Shown: piece after piece, positions 14,051 through 21,873 of the stretch | Numbering within the stretch: position 1 is the stretch's first letter | Layout of the letters: every line of letters starts with the position of its first letter | Origin: Bryobacteraceae bacterium | GTDB taxonomy: Bacteria > Acidobacteriota > Terriglobia > Bryobacterales > Bryobacteraceae | Assembly (NCBI GenBank): GCA_019752335.1 | Contig: JAIEMJ010000001.1 | Coordinates: 1 to 64,000 of the forward strand | Length of the DNA: 64,000 nucleotides | Direction of reading: 5' to 3' | The notes under the pieces: generated by a model | Database searches by the model: none | The model's input: only the letters and a program-made list of their open reading frames with translations | Told to the model about the DNA's origin: nothing | Translations under genes and position numbers: made by a program

Positions 14051-16813
14051 CTACGGTTGCAGCATCCAGATGTTGCCGCTCGTCTCTTCCAGGCTGAAGA
14101 CGATCTTGTCGCGGGCCACGGAAATCCACATGGCGCGCGGATTCATCCGTAAGGACGGCTTCTGAAAGCGGTAGACGCTAAACGCCGGCCCTTGCGGCCG
14201 TTTCGTGACGGGATCCAGCCGGAGCGCGAAAATGCCGATGGGGCCTTCGCGATCCGACGTGAAGTAGATCAGGCTGCCATCCGGGCTCCACCGCGGATAG
14301 CTCTCCTGCGCGGTGCCATCGGTGAGGAGAATCCATTCGCTCTCCGGCGCCGGGTTGCCGGGACGGTAAGGCGCGAGCGCCAGCAGGACGCCATCGTTGC
14401 CACGATCAATGCCGAAACTGATCCACCGGCTGTCCGGGGAGAAGGAGCGCGGAAACAGATTGTGCTTCCCATGTTTCAGCACTTCCTTCTGCTGGCCGGT
14501 CTCCACGTCCAGCACCCAAATCGGATTGTGCGGCTTCGAATAGTTCGTATAGAGCAGATGGCGGCCATCGGGCGCCCAGCCGCTTTGCGTGCCGCAGCGC
14601 TCGCAGACCCGCCGCGGATTCCCGCCCGCGAAAGGCACGACATAGATGGCGTTCGCTCCCGTGCCATCCTCGGCGAAGGCCACCCACTGGCCGTCGGGGG
14701 TAATCACGGGTTGCCGTTTGTTGGCGGCAGTGTTGGTGAGTTGCTTCTCCACTCCCGTTACCAGGTCCTTGCCCCACACCTCGCCGTGCCCACCATGCCG
14801 CGCCAGCATCACCAGCCGCTTGCCGTCCGCGGACACGTCGCGGACGCTCTCGTAGGCGGGGCTACTGGTGACGCGCTGCAGATTGCCCTCCACCTTGGCC
14901 GCGTTCGGCTGTAGGTTCAGGCTATAGACATCGATGTTGGTGAGGTTACTGGCGAAGACAAGCTTGCCGTCCTGCGAGACGCTGGGGAAGTCCTCGCGCG
15001 TGGTGCCGAAGGTGAGCCGGTGCGCGGCGCCTTCTGCTTTCCAGGTGCGCGGCGAGATCTCCACCTCACGCATGTCGGAGGTCTCTTCCGTGGTGTGCGA
15101 GAAGAGCACCCGGTCGCCCCGGAAGGCTACCGGGCTCTTCAGCAAATGGTCATAGCCGCCACGGACGACGCTAGCTTGAAAGCCCGTATCGATGGGCTCG
15201 CCGCCCGCCAGCGGGGCCACCCACCAGTTCGCGGTCGTGCTGTTCGCCGTGCCGTCGTTGCCGCCGACAAAAAGCAGGTGCTGGCCGTCGGGGGTAAAGA
15301 TCGGGTAAAGCGCGGTGAGAAAGCTGGGCACGACGGCCTGCGGATTGCCGCCCGTCAGATCCGTGACGAAGATGCGGCTCCAACCCGCACGAGTAGACGC
15401 CTGGCCGATCCGGCCCGCCCAATAGGCGACGCGGTTGCCGTCCGGCGAAAACACCGGCCGGCGGCCACGCGGCGCCACCAGGCGCTCGTCGCCTCCGAGC
15501 GTGGGAATCGTGTAGATGCCGCCGCCTTCCCGCTCGCTGCGGAACACCAACCGGGAGCCATCGGGCGAGAAACTGGGCTCGCGTTCGTCCGCGGGATGAT
15601 TCGTCAAGCGCACGGTGCTGGTGGCGCCTTCCGGGCCAATTTGCCGCAACCAGATGTCGAGATTGTCGCCACCGCCGCGGTCACTCGCGTAGGCCATCCA
15701 CTTGCCATCCGGCGAGATAGCCGGGGTGGTGTCGTAAGTGGGTTCGGAGGTCAGGCGGACCAGCGTTAAGTCGCGTACGGCGGGCGCCCGCTTCAGCCAC
15801 CACCAGGTGCCCGCGCCGCCCGCCAGCAGGGCTAAAGCCGTGGCGGCGACGCCGAGCCAGGGCCGCCCGCGTGGCGGCGCGGCGGGCAAGGGCGTCGCCG
15901 GGGGCGCCATCATGCCGGGCTGTACGGCGCTTAACCGGGTCAGCGTTCGACCGGCGGCCAGGTCGTCGCGAATCTCTTCGAGCGCATTCCGCACGTCCAC
16001 CATGGTCTGGTAGCGGCGGCTGGGCTCCTTGCGCAGGCAACGCGCGATCGTGCGTTCGAGGTCCACCGGCGCCTCGGGCACCAGTTCGGTGAGCGGGACG
16101 GGCTCATCGCGCAACACCGACGCGAGCACCGCCGCGGCCGACTCGCCGCGAAATGGCAGGACGCCGGTCATCGCTTGATAGAGCACCACGCCCAGCGCGA
16201 AGATGTCGGTGCGTCCATCCACCTCTTTGGCCGCCGCCTGCTCCGGCGCCATGTACGAGGGCGATCCCACCACCATCCCGCGATGGGTGAGCGCCACTGG
16301 CGATATCGTCGCCGTCTCGCCACCCGCCCGCGCGCCAAGGCTCTTCGCGGACTCGAGCAGCTTGGCCACGCCAAAGTCGAGAATCTTGGCCTCACCGCGC
16401 TCGCCGATCATAACGTTGGCCGGCTTCAGGTCCCGGTGTACGATCCCCGCGCGATGCGCCGCGTCCAGCGCATCCGCCAGTTGGATGCCCCAGCGCAAGA
16501 CGTCCTGCACGCCGACGTCGTGGCCGATGCGCTGCTGCAGCGTCTCTCCCGCGACGTACTCCATCACCATGTAGTCTTCGCCGTCCGCGACGCCGACGTG
16601 GTAAATGCCCACGATGTTGGGATGCTGCAGCGCGGAGGCGGCCTTCGCTTCCTGCAGAAAGCGCGCCTTCTGCTCCGCGTTGGCCACCAGGTCGGCACGC
16701 AGAACTTTCACCGCGACCGTGCGTTGCAGAACCGTGTCCATGGCCCGATAGACGGTACCCATTCCCCCTTGGCCCAATTGGTCAAGGATCTGATATTGCC
16801 CGAGCCGCTCCAT
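14051..16813 (-). CDS. Ser/Thr protein kinase with C-terminal PD40 propeller
   Basis: A 920-residue membrane kinase. Residues 7-275 form a Hanks-type kinase: GQGGMGTVY (14-22), K36, HRDLKPANV (126-134), DFGVAK (146-151) and a MAPEQ activation segment. A single membrane helix lies around residue 325 (WLGVAATALALLAGG). The outer region (about 350-920) consists of WD40-like PD40 repeats such as ISPDGKWMAYASD and FSPDGSRLVFRSE, expected to form one or two beta-propellers in the periplasm. All main catalytic residues are present. It ends 16 bp before the LodA-like ATG, so it may be co-transcribed. Such kinases are common in Acidobacteriota, and adjacency may be chance. Confidence 0.92.
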   Translation of the reverse strand: MERLGQYQILDQLGQGGMGTVYRAMDTVLQRTVAVKVLRADLVANAEQKARFLQEAKAASALQHPNIVGIYHVGVADGEDYMVMEYVAGETLQQRIGHDVGVQDVLRWGIQLADALDAAHRAGIVHRDLKPANVMIGERGEAKILDFGVAKLLESAKSLGARAGGETATISPVALTHRGMVVGSPSYMAPEQAAAKEVDGRTDIFALGVVLYQAMTGVLPFRGESAAAVLASVLRDEPVPLTELVPEAPVDLERTIARCLRKEPSRRYQTMVDVRNALEEIRDDLAAGRTLTRLSAVQPGMMAPPATPLPAAPPRGRPWLGVAATALALLAGGAGTWWWLKRAPAVRDLTLVRLTSEPTYDTTPAISPDGKWMAYASDRGGGDNLDIWLRQIGPEGATSTVRLTNHPADEREPSFSPDGSRLVFRSEREGGGIYTIPTLGGDERLVAPRGRRPVFSPDGNRVAYWAGRIGQASTRAGWSRIFVTDLTGGNPQAVVPSFLTALYPIFTPDGQHLLFVGGNDGTANSTTANWWVAPLAGGEPIDTGFQASVVRGGYDHLLKSPVAFRGDRVLFSHTTEETSDMREVEISPRTWKAEGAAHRLTFGTTREDFPSVSQDGKLVFASNLTNIDVYSLNLQPNAAKVEGNLQRVTSSPAYESVRDVSADGKRLVMLARHGGHGEVWGKDLVTGVEKQLTNTAANKRQPVITPDGQWVAFAEDGTGANAIYVVPFAGGNPRRVCERCGTQSGWAPDGRHLLYTNYSKPHNPIWVLDVETGQQKEVLKHGKHNLFPRSFSPDSRWISFGIDRGNDGVLLALAPYRPGNPAPESEWILLTDGTAQESYPRWSPDGSLIYFTSDREGPIGIFALRLDPVTKRPQGPAFSVYRFQKPSLRMNPRAMWISVARDKIVFSLEETSGNIWMLQP

Positions 16814-16948
16814 ACACTCCCAACTGAAATTCTCGCCCAGACGAGCGCCTTACTATCCTACACCGGTGATCTTCGCTCCAATGGGATACGATACTAAAGG
16901 CCGCTTCGTTACGGCCGACTTCTGAGGGTCCGAGGATGTTCTAGCACC

Positions 16949-17794
16949 ATGATTTTGAATCGACGAAAGTTTCTCGCCACCGGCGCCGCCGTGGCCACTT
17001 CGCCTGCCACCCTGAGCGCGCTGCCCGGCGATTCGGGCCCCATCAAACTGGCCGTAGCCACCTATTCGTTGCGCTCCTTCAAGCGTCCCGAGGCGATCAA
17101 GATGATTCAAGCCCTGAACATCAAATACGCCGACGTGAAGGACTTCCATCTCGCCATCAAGGACGGCACGCCGGAGACGTGGAAAGCGGGCGCCAAGGAA
17201 TTCCACGACGCTGGCATCAAGCTGGTGGCGTGCGGCAACGTCGACATGAAGAAGCCCGAGGAACTCCGCCGCGCGTTTGAATACGCCAAGGCCGCCGGCT
17301 TCCCCACCATCGTCTGCGCGCCCACGCAGGCCCAGTTGCCGGAGATTGAAAAGCTGGTGAAGGAATTCAACATCAAGATCGCCATCCACAACCACGGTCC
17401 GGAAGACAAATTCATGCCGACCCCGCAGAGTGTGCTCGAAGCCGTGAAGGGTATGGACCCCCGCATGGGCCTCTGCATCGACATCGGCCACACCGCCCGC
17501 ACCGGCGCGGACAACGTCGAGTGGATCGCCAAGGCGGGTGACCGTTTGCACGAGATGCACTTCAAAGACTTGAAGGATCCGAACAATGCCGACCCGATGG
17601 TGGCGCGCGCGAGCCAGGTAGACGTCGGCGACGGCGTGCTGCCGATTCCCGCCATCTTCCAGCAACTGGCCAAGCAGAAGTACAAGGGCTATTGTTCGCT
17701 CGAGTACGAGATCAACGCGAAGGATCCAATGGCGGGGATGCAGAAGTCTTTCGCTTATATGCGCAAGGTGATTTCGGAACTGAAACTGGGCTAG
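16949..17794 (+). CDS. Tat-exported sugar phosphate isomerase/epimerase-like protein
   Basis: A 281-residue protein with a clear twin-arginine signal (NRRKFLATGAA, residues 4-14). The mature part is an AP-endonuclease-2-type TIM barrel (xylose-isomerase-like). Likely metal-site segments are AIHNHGPEDKF, CIDIGHTARTG, EMHFKDL and CSLEYEIN, with His/Asp/Glu at strand ends. Family members isomerise or epimerise sugars, or act on other carbohydrate intermediates. It is transcribed alone, divergent from the PD40 kinase. The reaction cannot be specified from sequence. Confidence 0.85.
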   Translation: MILNRRKFLATGAAVATSPATLSALPGDSGPIKLAVATYSLRSFKRPEAIKMIQALNIKYADVKDFHLAIKDGTPETWKAGAKEFHDAGIKLVACGNVDMKKPEELRRAFEYAKAAGFPTIVCAPTQAQLPEIEKLVKEFNIKIAIHNHGPEDKFMPTPQSVLEAVKGMDPRMGLCIDIGHTARTGADNVEWIAKAGDRLHEMHFKDLKDPNNADPMVARASQVDVGDGVLPIPAIFQQLAKQKYKGYCSLEYEINAKDPMAGMQKSFAYMRKVISELKLG

Positions 17795-17807
17795 CGGGCA
17801 TTTTGAC

Positions 17808-17830
17808 GTGTACGGTAAAACAACGTACAC
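17808..17830. promoter_or_regulatory. perfect inverted repeat, candidate operator of the toxin-antitoxin pair
   Basis: The arms gtgtacg (17808-17814) and cgtacac (17824-17830) are a perfect 7-bp inverted repeat with a 9-bp spacer. The repeat sits just before the aaggagg ribosome site (17837-17843) of the DUF1778 antitoxin gene. RHH antitoxins of this type repress their own promoter at such sites, so this is the likely binding site. The assignment is inferred from position and symmetry. Confidence 0.6.
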
Positions 17831-17852
17831 TTAAACAAGGAGGACAACCACC

Positions 17853-18134
17853 TTGAAACTGCAAGAACCCCGCACATCCAGAATCGAAGCCCGTATCGCG
17901 CCCGAGGCTCTCGCGATCGTCCGCCGCGCGGCGGAGCTTCAAGGCCGCTCGATCAGCGATTTTATGGTGGCCGCCGCCCACGATGCCGCGCAAAAAACGG
18001 TGGCCGAAGCCGAAGTCATTCGTCTTTCGCGTGAGGCGCAAGAATCGTTCGTTGCGATGTTGCTCAATCCGCCGCCCCCGAACGAAGCCCTGGAGCGCGC
18101 CTTCAAACGTCACCGCGAACTGATCGCGGAGTGA
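17853..18134 (+). CDS. tacA: DUF1778 (TacA-like) ribbon-helix-helix antitoxin
   Basis: A 93-residue protein. The N-terminal half is a ribbon-helix-helix fold (SRIEARIAPEALAIVRRAAE, then LQGRSISDFMVAAAHDAA) as in DUF1778 antitoxins; the C-terminal tail (FVAMLLNPPPPNEALERAFK) is the usual toxin-neutralising segment. The start is TTG at 17853 behind a strong aaggagg site. The GNAT toxin gene begins 3 bp after its stop. Expected to neutralise the acetyltransferase and, with it, repress transcription through the inverted repeat upstream. Confidence 0.88.
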   Translation: MKLQEPRTSRIEARIAPEALAIVRRAAELQGRSISDFMVAAAHDAAQKTVAEAEVIRLSREAQESFVAMLLNPPPPNEALERAFKRHRELIAE

Positions 18135-18137
18135 TGC

Positions 18138-18656
18138 GTGTCAGCACCGTTTCGTATTGAAGTTTTATCCAGTCAGCATGACCGGACCGGGTTCGACAGC
18201 GGCTCGGAGAGTCTGGATCGTTACCTGCGCGAACAAGCCTCGCAGGACGTCAAGCGGCGCATTGCCTCCTGTTTCGTGGCGGTGAGCGTTGCCACCGGGG
18301 CCGTCGCCGGCTTTTACACACTCACGGCCTCGAGCGTGGCATTGCAGGATTTTGATCCGGCGATCATCAAGAAGCTCCCCCGCTATCCCGTGGTTCCGGC
18401 CGCATTGTTGGGCCGTCTGGCGGTGGCAAAGCATACCCAGGGCAAGGGCCTGGGCGGCGTGCTCCTGGCGGACGCGGTTCTTCGTCTCTCTCGCGCGGAA
18501 CTCGGAATCTTCGCGCTGCTGGTGGATGCCAAGGATGATGCGGCACAGCGATTCTACGAGCATTACGGGTTCACCCTCTTGCCGGGCGCGGAACGACGCT
18601 TGTGTTTACCCATCGACCTGGCCCTCCGAAAGTTCGGTAGCGAGCGACACACGTAG
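18138..18656 (+). CDS. tacT: GNAT-family toxin (TacT-like)
   Basis: A 172-residue GNAT acetyltransferase of the size and layout of TacT/AtaT toxins, which acetylate the amino group of charged tRNA and stop translation. The acetyl-CoA loop reads LAVAKHTQGKGLGGVLL (about residues 95-111). The C-terminal FYEHYGFTLLP contains the tyrosine typical of these toxins. The GTG start (18138) follows the antitoxin stop by 3 bp. Nothing looks broken, so the pair is probably functional. Confidence 0.88.
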   Translation: MSAPFRIEVLSSQHDRTGFDSGSESLDRYLREQASQDVKRRIASCFVAVSVATGAVAGFYTLTASSVALQDFDPAIIKKLPRYPVVPAALLGRLAVAKHTQGKGLGGVLLADAVLRLSRAELGIFALLVDAKDDAAQRFYEHYGFTLLPGAERRLCLPIDLALRKFGSERHT

Positions 18657-18946
18657 GAGCACACTGTGTGCGCCTTCCCTTGCGCGGCGAGGCAATCCCG
18701 GCTTAAATCCGACGGTCATGCTGTCCGAGGTTTTCGATCTGCTGGTGTTGCCTTTACGATGCTCTTGCGCCTGAGCGAGGCGGAAATCCGTGCCTTCTAC
18801 CGTTCGCCCGAACGCTATGCGGCCGCTAGAGGCTTCGGACTGGCGCTTTTGCGAACACAGAAGACGCGATCTTTGTCCCTGGCTTGCGAAACCCGGACAG
18901 CCCATCGCGTTACAACCTCAGAAAAAATAGGCCTTGCCGCGCCTGA
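18657..18946. other. intergenic stretch, no recognisable gene
   Basis: Short open frames exist on both strands but none resembles a known protein or has a convincing ribosome site. A fragment near 18901 (agcccatcgcgt) resembles the arms of the REP palindromes at 36.6-37.9 kb. With the inverted-repeat elements that follow, this reads as degenerate mobile or repeat DNA. Confidence 0.4.
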
Positions 18947-19103
18947 CGAACCCCGACCGTAAGGGAGGGGATGGCTTCGCAATCCTCCAAATCTTCACCG
19001 AGTAAGGTGCACGAAGAACGCCGCTTTTGCTGGGCTTTTTGCCGCAAAACGATGGACCGCTGGGTACCGGCGAAGCAATCCCCTCCCTTACGGTCGGGGT
19101 TCG
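18947..19103. repeat. 157-bp MITE-like element with 34-bp terminal inverted repeats
   Basis: The left end at 18947-18980 (cgaaccccgaccgtaagggag...) and right end at 19070-19103 are inverted copies of each other over 34 bases with one mismatch. The 89 bases between them carry no gene. Size and structure fit a miniature inverted-repeat element or a large REPIN-type palindrome; I see no transposase for it in the window. Confidence 0.65.
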
Positions 19104-19161
19104 TTAGGGGGCTATAGACTGCAGGGAAACCGATTTCTTCTGAGCTTCTGAACTGAGCGAT

Positions 19162-19245
19162 GGGGCAACGTGCCCGGAATAGGCCTGTTTTGCCGGGGCT
19201 TTCGCGAAAAACGCCAGAACGTTGCCCCGCCGCTTACGCGGCGGG
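19162..19245. repeat. REP-like inverted repeats abutting a truncated PIN gene
   Basis: The arms ggggcaacgt (19162-19171) and acgttgcccc (19219-19228) form a stem, immediately followed by a second palindrome cccgccgcttacgcggcggg (19226-19245). The layout resembles the REP palindromes in the 36.6-37.9 kb cluster (internal 'ttacgc' loop). It sits exactly where the beginning of the following PIN-domain gene is missing. Confidence 0.55.
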
Positions 19246-19261
19246 CTATCCGGCTTTCGCT

Positions 19262-19609
19262 CCAGTTGCAGAACCTGGGGAGACGCTTTTCCTAAGCGTC
19301 GTCAATGTGGGAGAGTTAGGTAAGCGCTGCACGATCATGCCCGATGGCAAACGCCGGGCCCAGCTTGAGACGTGGATGGAAACTGACTTGTTACCCCTAT
19401 TCTATGGGCGTACTCTGCCAGTGACTTTGCCGATTGCTGATCGATGGGGGATGCTGGAAGGCCTCCGGCGCCTGGCCGGCCGCCCTCTCGGCGCGCCAGA
19501 TGGCATGATAGCGGCGACGGCGATTGAACACCGCTTGACCGTCGTTACGCGTAACTTGAAGGATTTCGAAGGACTGGGCGTCAACATCATCAATCCATGG
19601 GATGAGTGA
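19262..19609 (+). pseudogene. N-terminally truncated PIN-domain toxin (VapC/FitB-like)
   Basis: From GETLFLSVVNVGELGKR onward the translation matches the second half of VapC/FitB PIN toxins: GRTLPVTLPIADRWG, then APDGMIAATAIEHRLTVVTRN, LKDF and a typical NPW ending. The first 35-45 residues, including the opening LDTN catalytic aspartate, are absent. The open frame extends upstream to 19160 only by reading through the REP-like repeat. Without the first acidic residue it should be inactive. No antitoxin gene is visible upstream. Confidence 0.7.
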
Positions 19610-19737
19610 GGAAGTGCGGGCCAGTCAGGCGGATTCCTGTATCAGGCTGGGCCACCCTGGCGACGGACGGCATCAGGTTAACCACGGTACTGTATTTTAT
19701 CGTGTTTAAATGCAAGCCCCCTCGTTGAGGCTATTTT

Positions 19738-20676
19738 TCAGAGGCGGACGATCCACTCTGGTGTTCCGGACGGCAGTCCGTCGGCCCGTTGTGTGCGGAC
19801 AGACGTCGGATCGTAACGGCTTGATATCAGTTCGATGATGCGAAATGGGGCGAAACGTTCGTGCGCTCCCACTACCGGATGCTCCAGACGGGCTCTACAG
19901 TCGATCGCAACTTTCGCAGCGAGATCTACTTGAAATGGCGATCTTTGGAGCGCGTCTCTAACTTTTCTCTGATCTGAACCAGGCAGCGGTTGCAGGAGTA
20001 TGCTCAGTGCTTTCTCATCAAGGTCAAAACTGATCAAATGCTCACGTTCGTTCACTGACGCCGTAGAGCTCACTGTCCACGTGGTTCCGTCGATAGGCAT
20101 GAGCAACTGAAGGTGGTAGTCTTCAAAAAGAATCAATGTCTCTTGATCGACTCCGGTTCTCCATGCATGCAGACCAAAGTCTGGATCGAAGTCCAAGATT
20201 TCCGGGGTGCTAAGAATTTTGGGATCGAAAAACGTCTCGACATCAGCCCATCGTGCGTCGATCGCCTCCGTCTCAATCACGAGGAGTGGTTCACCTCGTC
20301 CCACATGGAAGAATGACCACTGCCGACCATTGCATAGACCGTAGATTTGACAGCGCACCTCAGGATGAATCGCGTAACTATAAGCCTGTTCAACGTGTTT
20401 CGAATGGACGATCTTCTCCGCAGGCGCTTTAGCGTCGAGAATCATTAGCGGCTTATCGTCATGGAAGAGAGCGTAGTCCGGAATTATAGACACCGGATGT
20501 CTCTTGCTTCCGATCATCACGTAAGGATGTGTCAATGGCATTCCGCGCTGGACACGCAGACCGCCAGTCGGTCGGAACCCTGCTCTCTTGATGACCGGCG
20601 CGATGATCTCCTCTCGCACGGCATCTTCATTGAAGCGGGGATCGTCTAATGCAGCGAAATCGAAATCCGAGAACAT
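19738..20676 (-). CDS. orphan HsdR N-terminal-like nuclease domain protein
   Basis: A 312-residue protein. Residues about 15-150 resemble the N-terminal nuclease domain of type I restriction HsdR subunits: EEIIAPVIKRAGF, then IPDYALFHDDKPLMILDAKAP, where the Asp and the D-x-K form a PD-(D/E)xK site, and QAYSYAIHPEV. The C-terminal half is not recognised. There is no helicase domain and no hsdM or hsdS nearby, so it is not a normal type I enzyme. It may be a stand-alone nuclease-fold protein of a defence or mobile element. It lies among toxin-antitoxin remnants. Confidence 0.75.
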   Translation of the reverse strand: MFSDFDFAALDDPRFNEDAVREEIIAPVIKRAGFRPTGGLRVQRGMPLTHPYVMIGSKRHPVSIIPDYALFHDDKPLMILDAKAPAEKIVHSKHVEQAYSYAIHPEVRCQIYGLCNGRQWSFFHVGRGEPLLVIETEAIDARWADVETFFDPKILSTPEILDFDPDFGLHAWRTGVDQETLILFEDYHLQLLMPIDGTTWTVSSTASVNEREHLISFDLDEKALSILLQPLPGSDQRKVRDALQRSPFQVDLAAKVAIDCRARLEHPVVGAHERFAPFRIIELISSRYDPTSVRTQRADGLPSGTPEWIVRL

Positions 20677-20942
20677 CGTTCCATATTAAGTTGCTTAGCC
20701 TAGTGTCTTGTCAATCGACAGCTTCCGCTTCCGATAATCCTGCGCACTGTCAACTTCGGCCTGCCTGAATCGGAATCGTGGCACTGTGAAAACAGACGGT
20801 CCCTACTTTGTCGTGATAGCGACGGTAGACTGGAACACGAATGCACGTCATACTGGTGGCCGTGATGCCGGACGCCGCGACGATGGTCCAGGTGTCCGCT
20901 ACGCAGCGCGGTTTTGCGTGATCGGCTGAAGACGCTGCCTCC
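20677..20942. other. intergenic, nothing recognised
   Basis: No supported gene. A short open frame from an ATG near 20841 gives only about 26 residues without a recognisable motif. Confidence 0.35.
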
Positions 20943-21176
20943 TCAAAGCAGGATCAGCCCGGTGCGCATGCCGATGGCGACGGCTTCGGCGCGGCTGGCG
21001 GCGTTCATCTTTTCGAGGATCGCGGCGACGTGAAACTTGGCCGTATGGTCAGAGATGTTGAGCTTACCGGCGATCTCCTTATTGGCTAAACCGTCCGCCA
21101 GCGGCCGCAGCACCTCTACTTCGCGTGGGGTGAGCGCCGCATTGGGCTTGAAGTTCTTGCCGGGCCTGGTCAGCAT
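20943..21176 (-). CDS. stand-alone LuxR-type HTH protein (duplicate of the response-regulator C-terminus)
   Basis: A 77-residue protein that is almost only a LuxR/NarL DNA-binding domain (LTPREVEVL, LANKEIAGKLNISDHTAKFH, then VAAILEKMNAASRAEAV). Over its last 63 residues it differs from the C-terminus of the regulator at 21874-22440 by one residue (Pro for Leu), while the DNA differs at about 15 of 192 positions. That pattern suggests the protein sequence has been kept by selection, so I call it a gene rather than debris. The first 14 residues are unrelated to the parent. The receiver domain is missing. Confidence 0.6.
   Translation of the reverse strand: MLTRPGKNFKPNAALTPREVEVLRPLADGLANKEIAGKLNISDHTAKFHVAAILEKMNAASRAEAVAIGMRTGLILL
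20947..21138. repeat. 192-bp direct repeat, partner at 21878-22069
   Basis: This segment and 21878-22069 are direct copies of the 3' end of a LuxR-type gene, aligned without gaps at about 92% identity. They bracket a 740-bp stretch holding an antitoxin-like gene and a broken PIN toxin. The layout is what insertion or duplication at the 3' end of a gene would leave. Confidence 0.8.
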
Positions 21177-21231
21177 GTGCCGTGCAACCTTCGTCTTGAC
21201 CGGTTATGATGGGAGCGAGGTGCGTGCGGTA

Positions 21232-21462
21232 ATGTCAGACCAAGTGCAATCCATTGTTGAAGCCGTTCGCAATCTCGACGCCGGGCAGCGTCAGGAATTG
21301 ACAGCCGCCCTTGCAGCAATCGAGCGCTCTCAGACCGGGGTCTCCGGCAGCCGGAAGCAACTGGTCGATTCAATCAGGGGCAAGTACCAGCACATTCCCA
21401 CCTCGAGTGAGTCATTCATGGATCGCAGGAGGAAAGAGACCGTTCTGGAAGCTTCGCGGTGA
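21232..21462 (+). CDS. VapB-like antitoxin candidate
   Basis: A 76-residue protein starting at ATG 21232 (MSDQVQSIVEAVRNLD). The N-terminal half is helical. The C-terminal KYQHIPTSSESFMDRRRKET resembles the toxin-binding tail of small antitoxins found upstream of PIN toxins. Its stop overlaps the ATG of the PIN gene (ATGA-like overlap at 21459-21462). A longer in-frame start at 21037 would read through the HTH repeat on the other strand and is unlikely. Confidence 0.6.
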   Translation: MSDQVQSIVEAVRNLDAGQRQELTAALAAIERSQTGVSGSRKQLVDSIRGKYQHIPTSSESFMDRRRKETVLEASR

Positions 21463-21787
21463 CTCTTGTTCTCGACGCAAGCGCGATGATCGCCTACCTT
21501 CGGGACGAGCCTGACGCATCCGTCGTCGCCGGGATTCTTCTGGATCCAGAGTCGTTCACCGGGCTTCCAATCTGCAGGAAGCATGGCAGGCCATGTCAGA
21601 CTTGGCGCGAGTGGGCGTTGAAGAGGATGCAAACATCTCGGCTGCTGTTTGGCAAGCGGCGGGCACATTCAAAGCCAACCTTCGTCGAGTGTCGCTGGCC
21701 GATTGCTTCGCGCTTGAGCTGGCGACGCGCCTGAAGGCCACGATCCTTACGGCGGATCATCACGAGTTTGATGTTCTTGCGGGGTAA
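21459..21787 (+). pseudogene. frameshifted, internally deleted PIN-domain toxin (VapC-like)
   Basis: The first frame reads MTLVLDASAMIAYLRDEPDA, a normal PIN start with the catalytic Asp. After about 21555 the similarity switches to another frame, seen as AWQAMSDLARVGV, then RRVSLADCFALELATRLKAT and ILTADHHEFDVL, the normal C-terminal half. Compared with intact VapC, roughly 15-20 residues between the halves are missing. So a small deletion with a frameshift has broken the toxin while its antitoxin candidate stayed intact. Confidence 0.72.
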
Positions 21788-21873
21788 CTTGAGTGTGGGA
21801 TCAGATTCATTCGCTAGTTTGAATGGTCCAGCCGCCGGGTTGCGTGAGCTATGATCGGCATCGAGGCACCGCG

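Noticed and set aside
16853..17830. 325-residue minus-strand frame opposite the TIM-barrel gene
   Set aside because: It is antisense to a clear Tat-exported TIM-barrel protein and has no recognisable motifs.
19160..19261. N-terminal part of a full-length protein from 19160
   Set aside because: It is the translation of palindromic repeat DNA and resembles no PIN-domain N-terminus.
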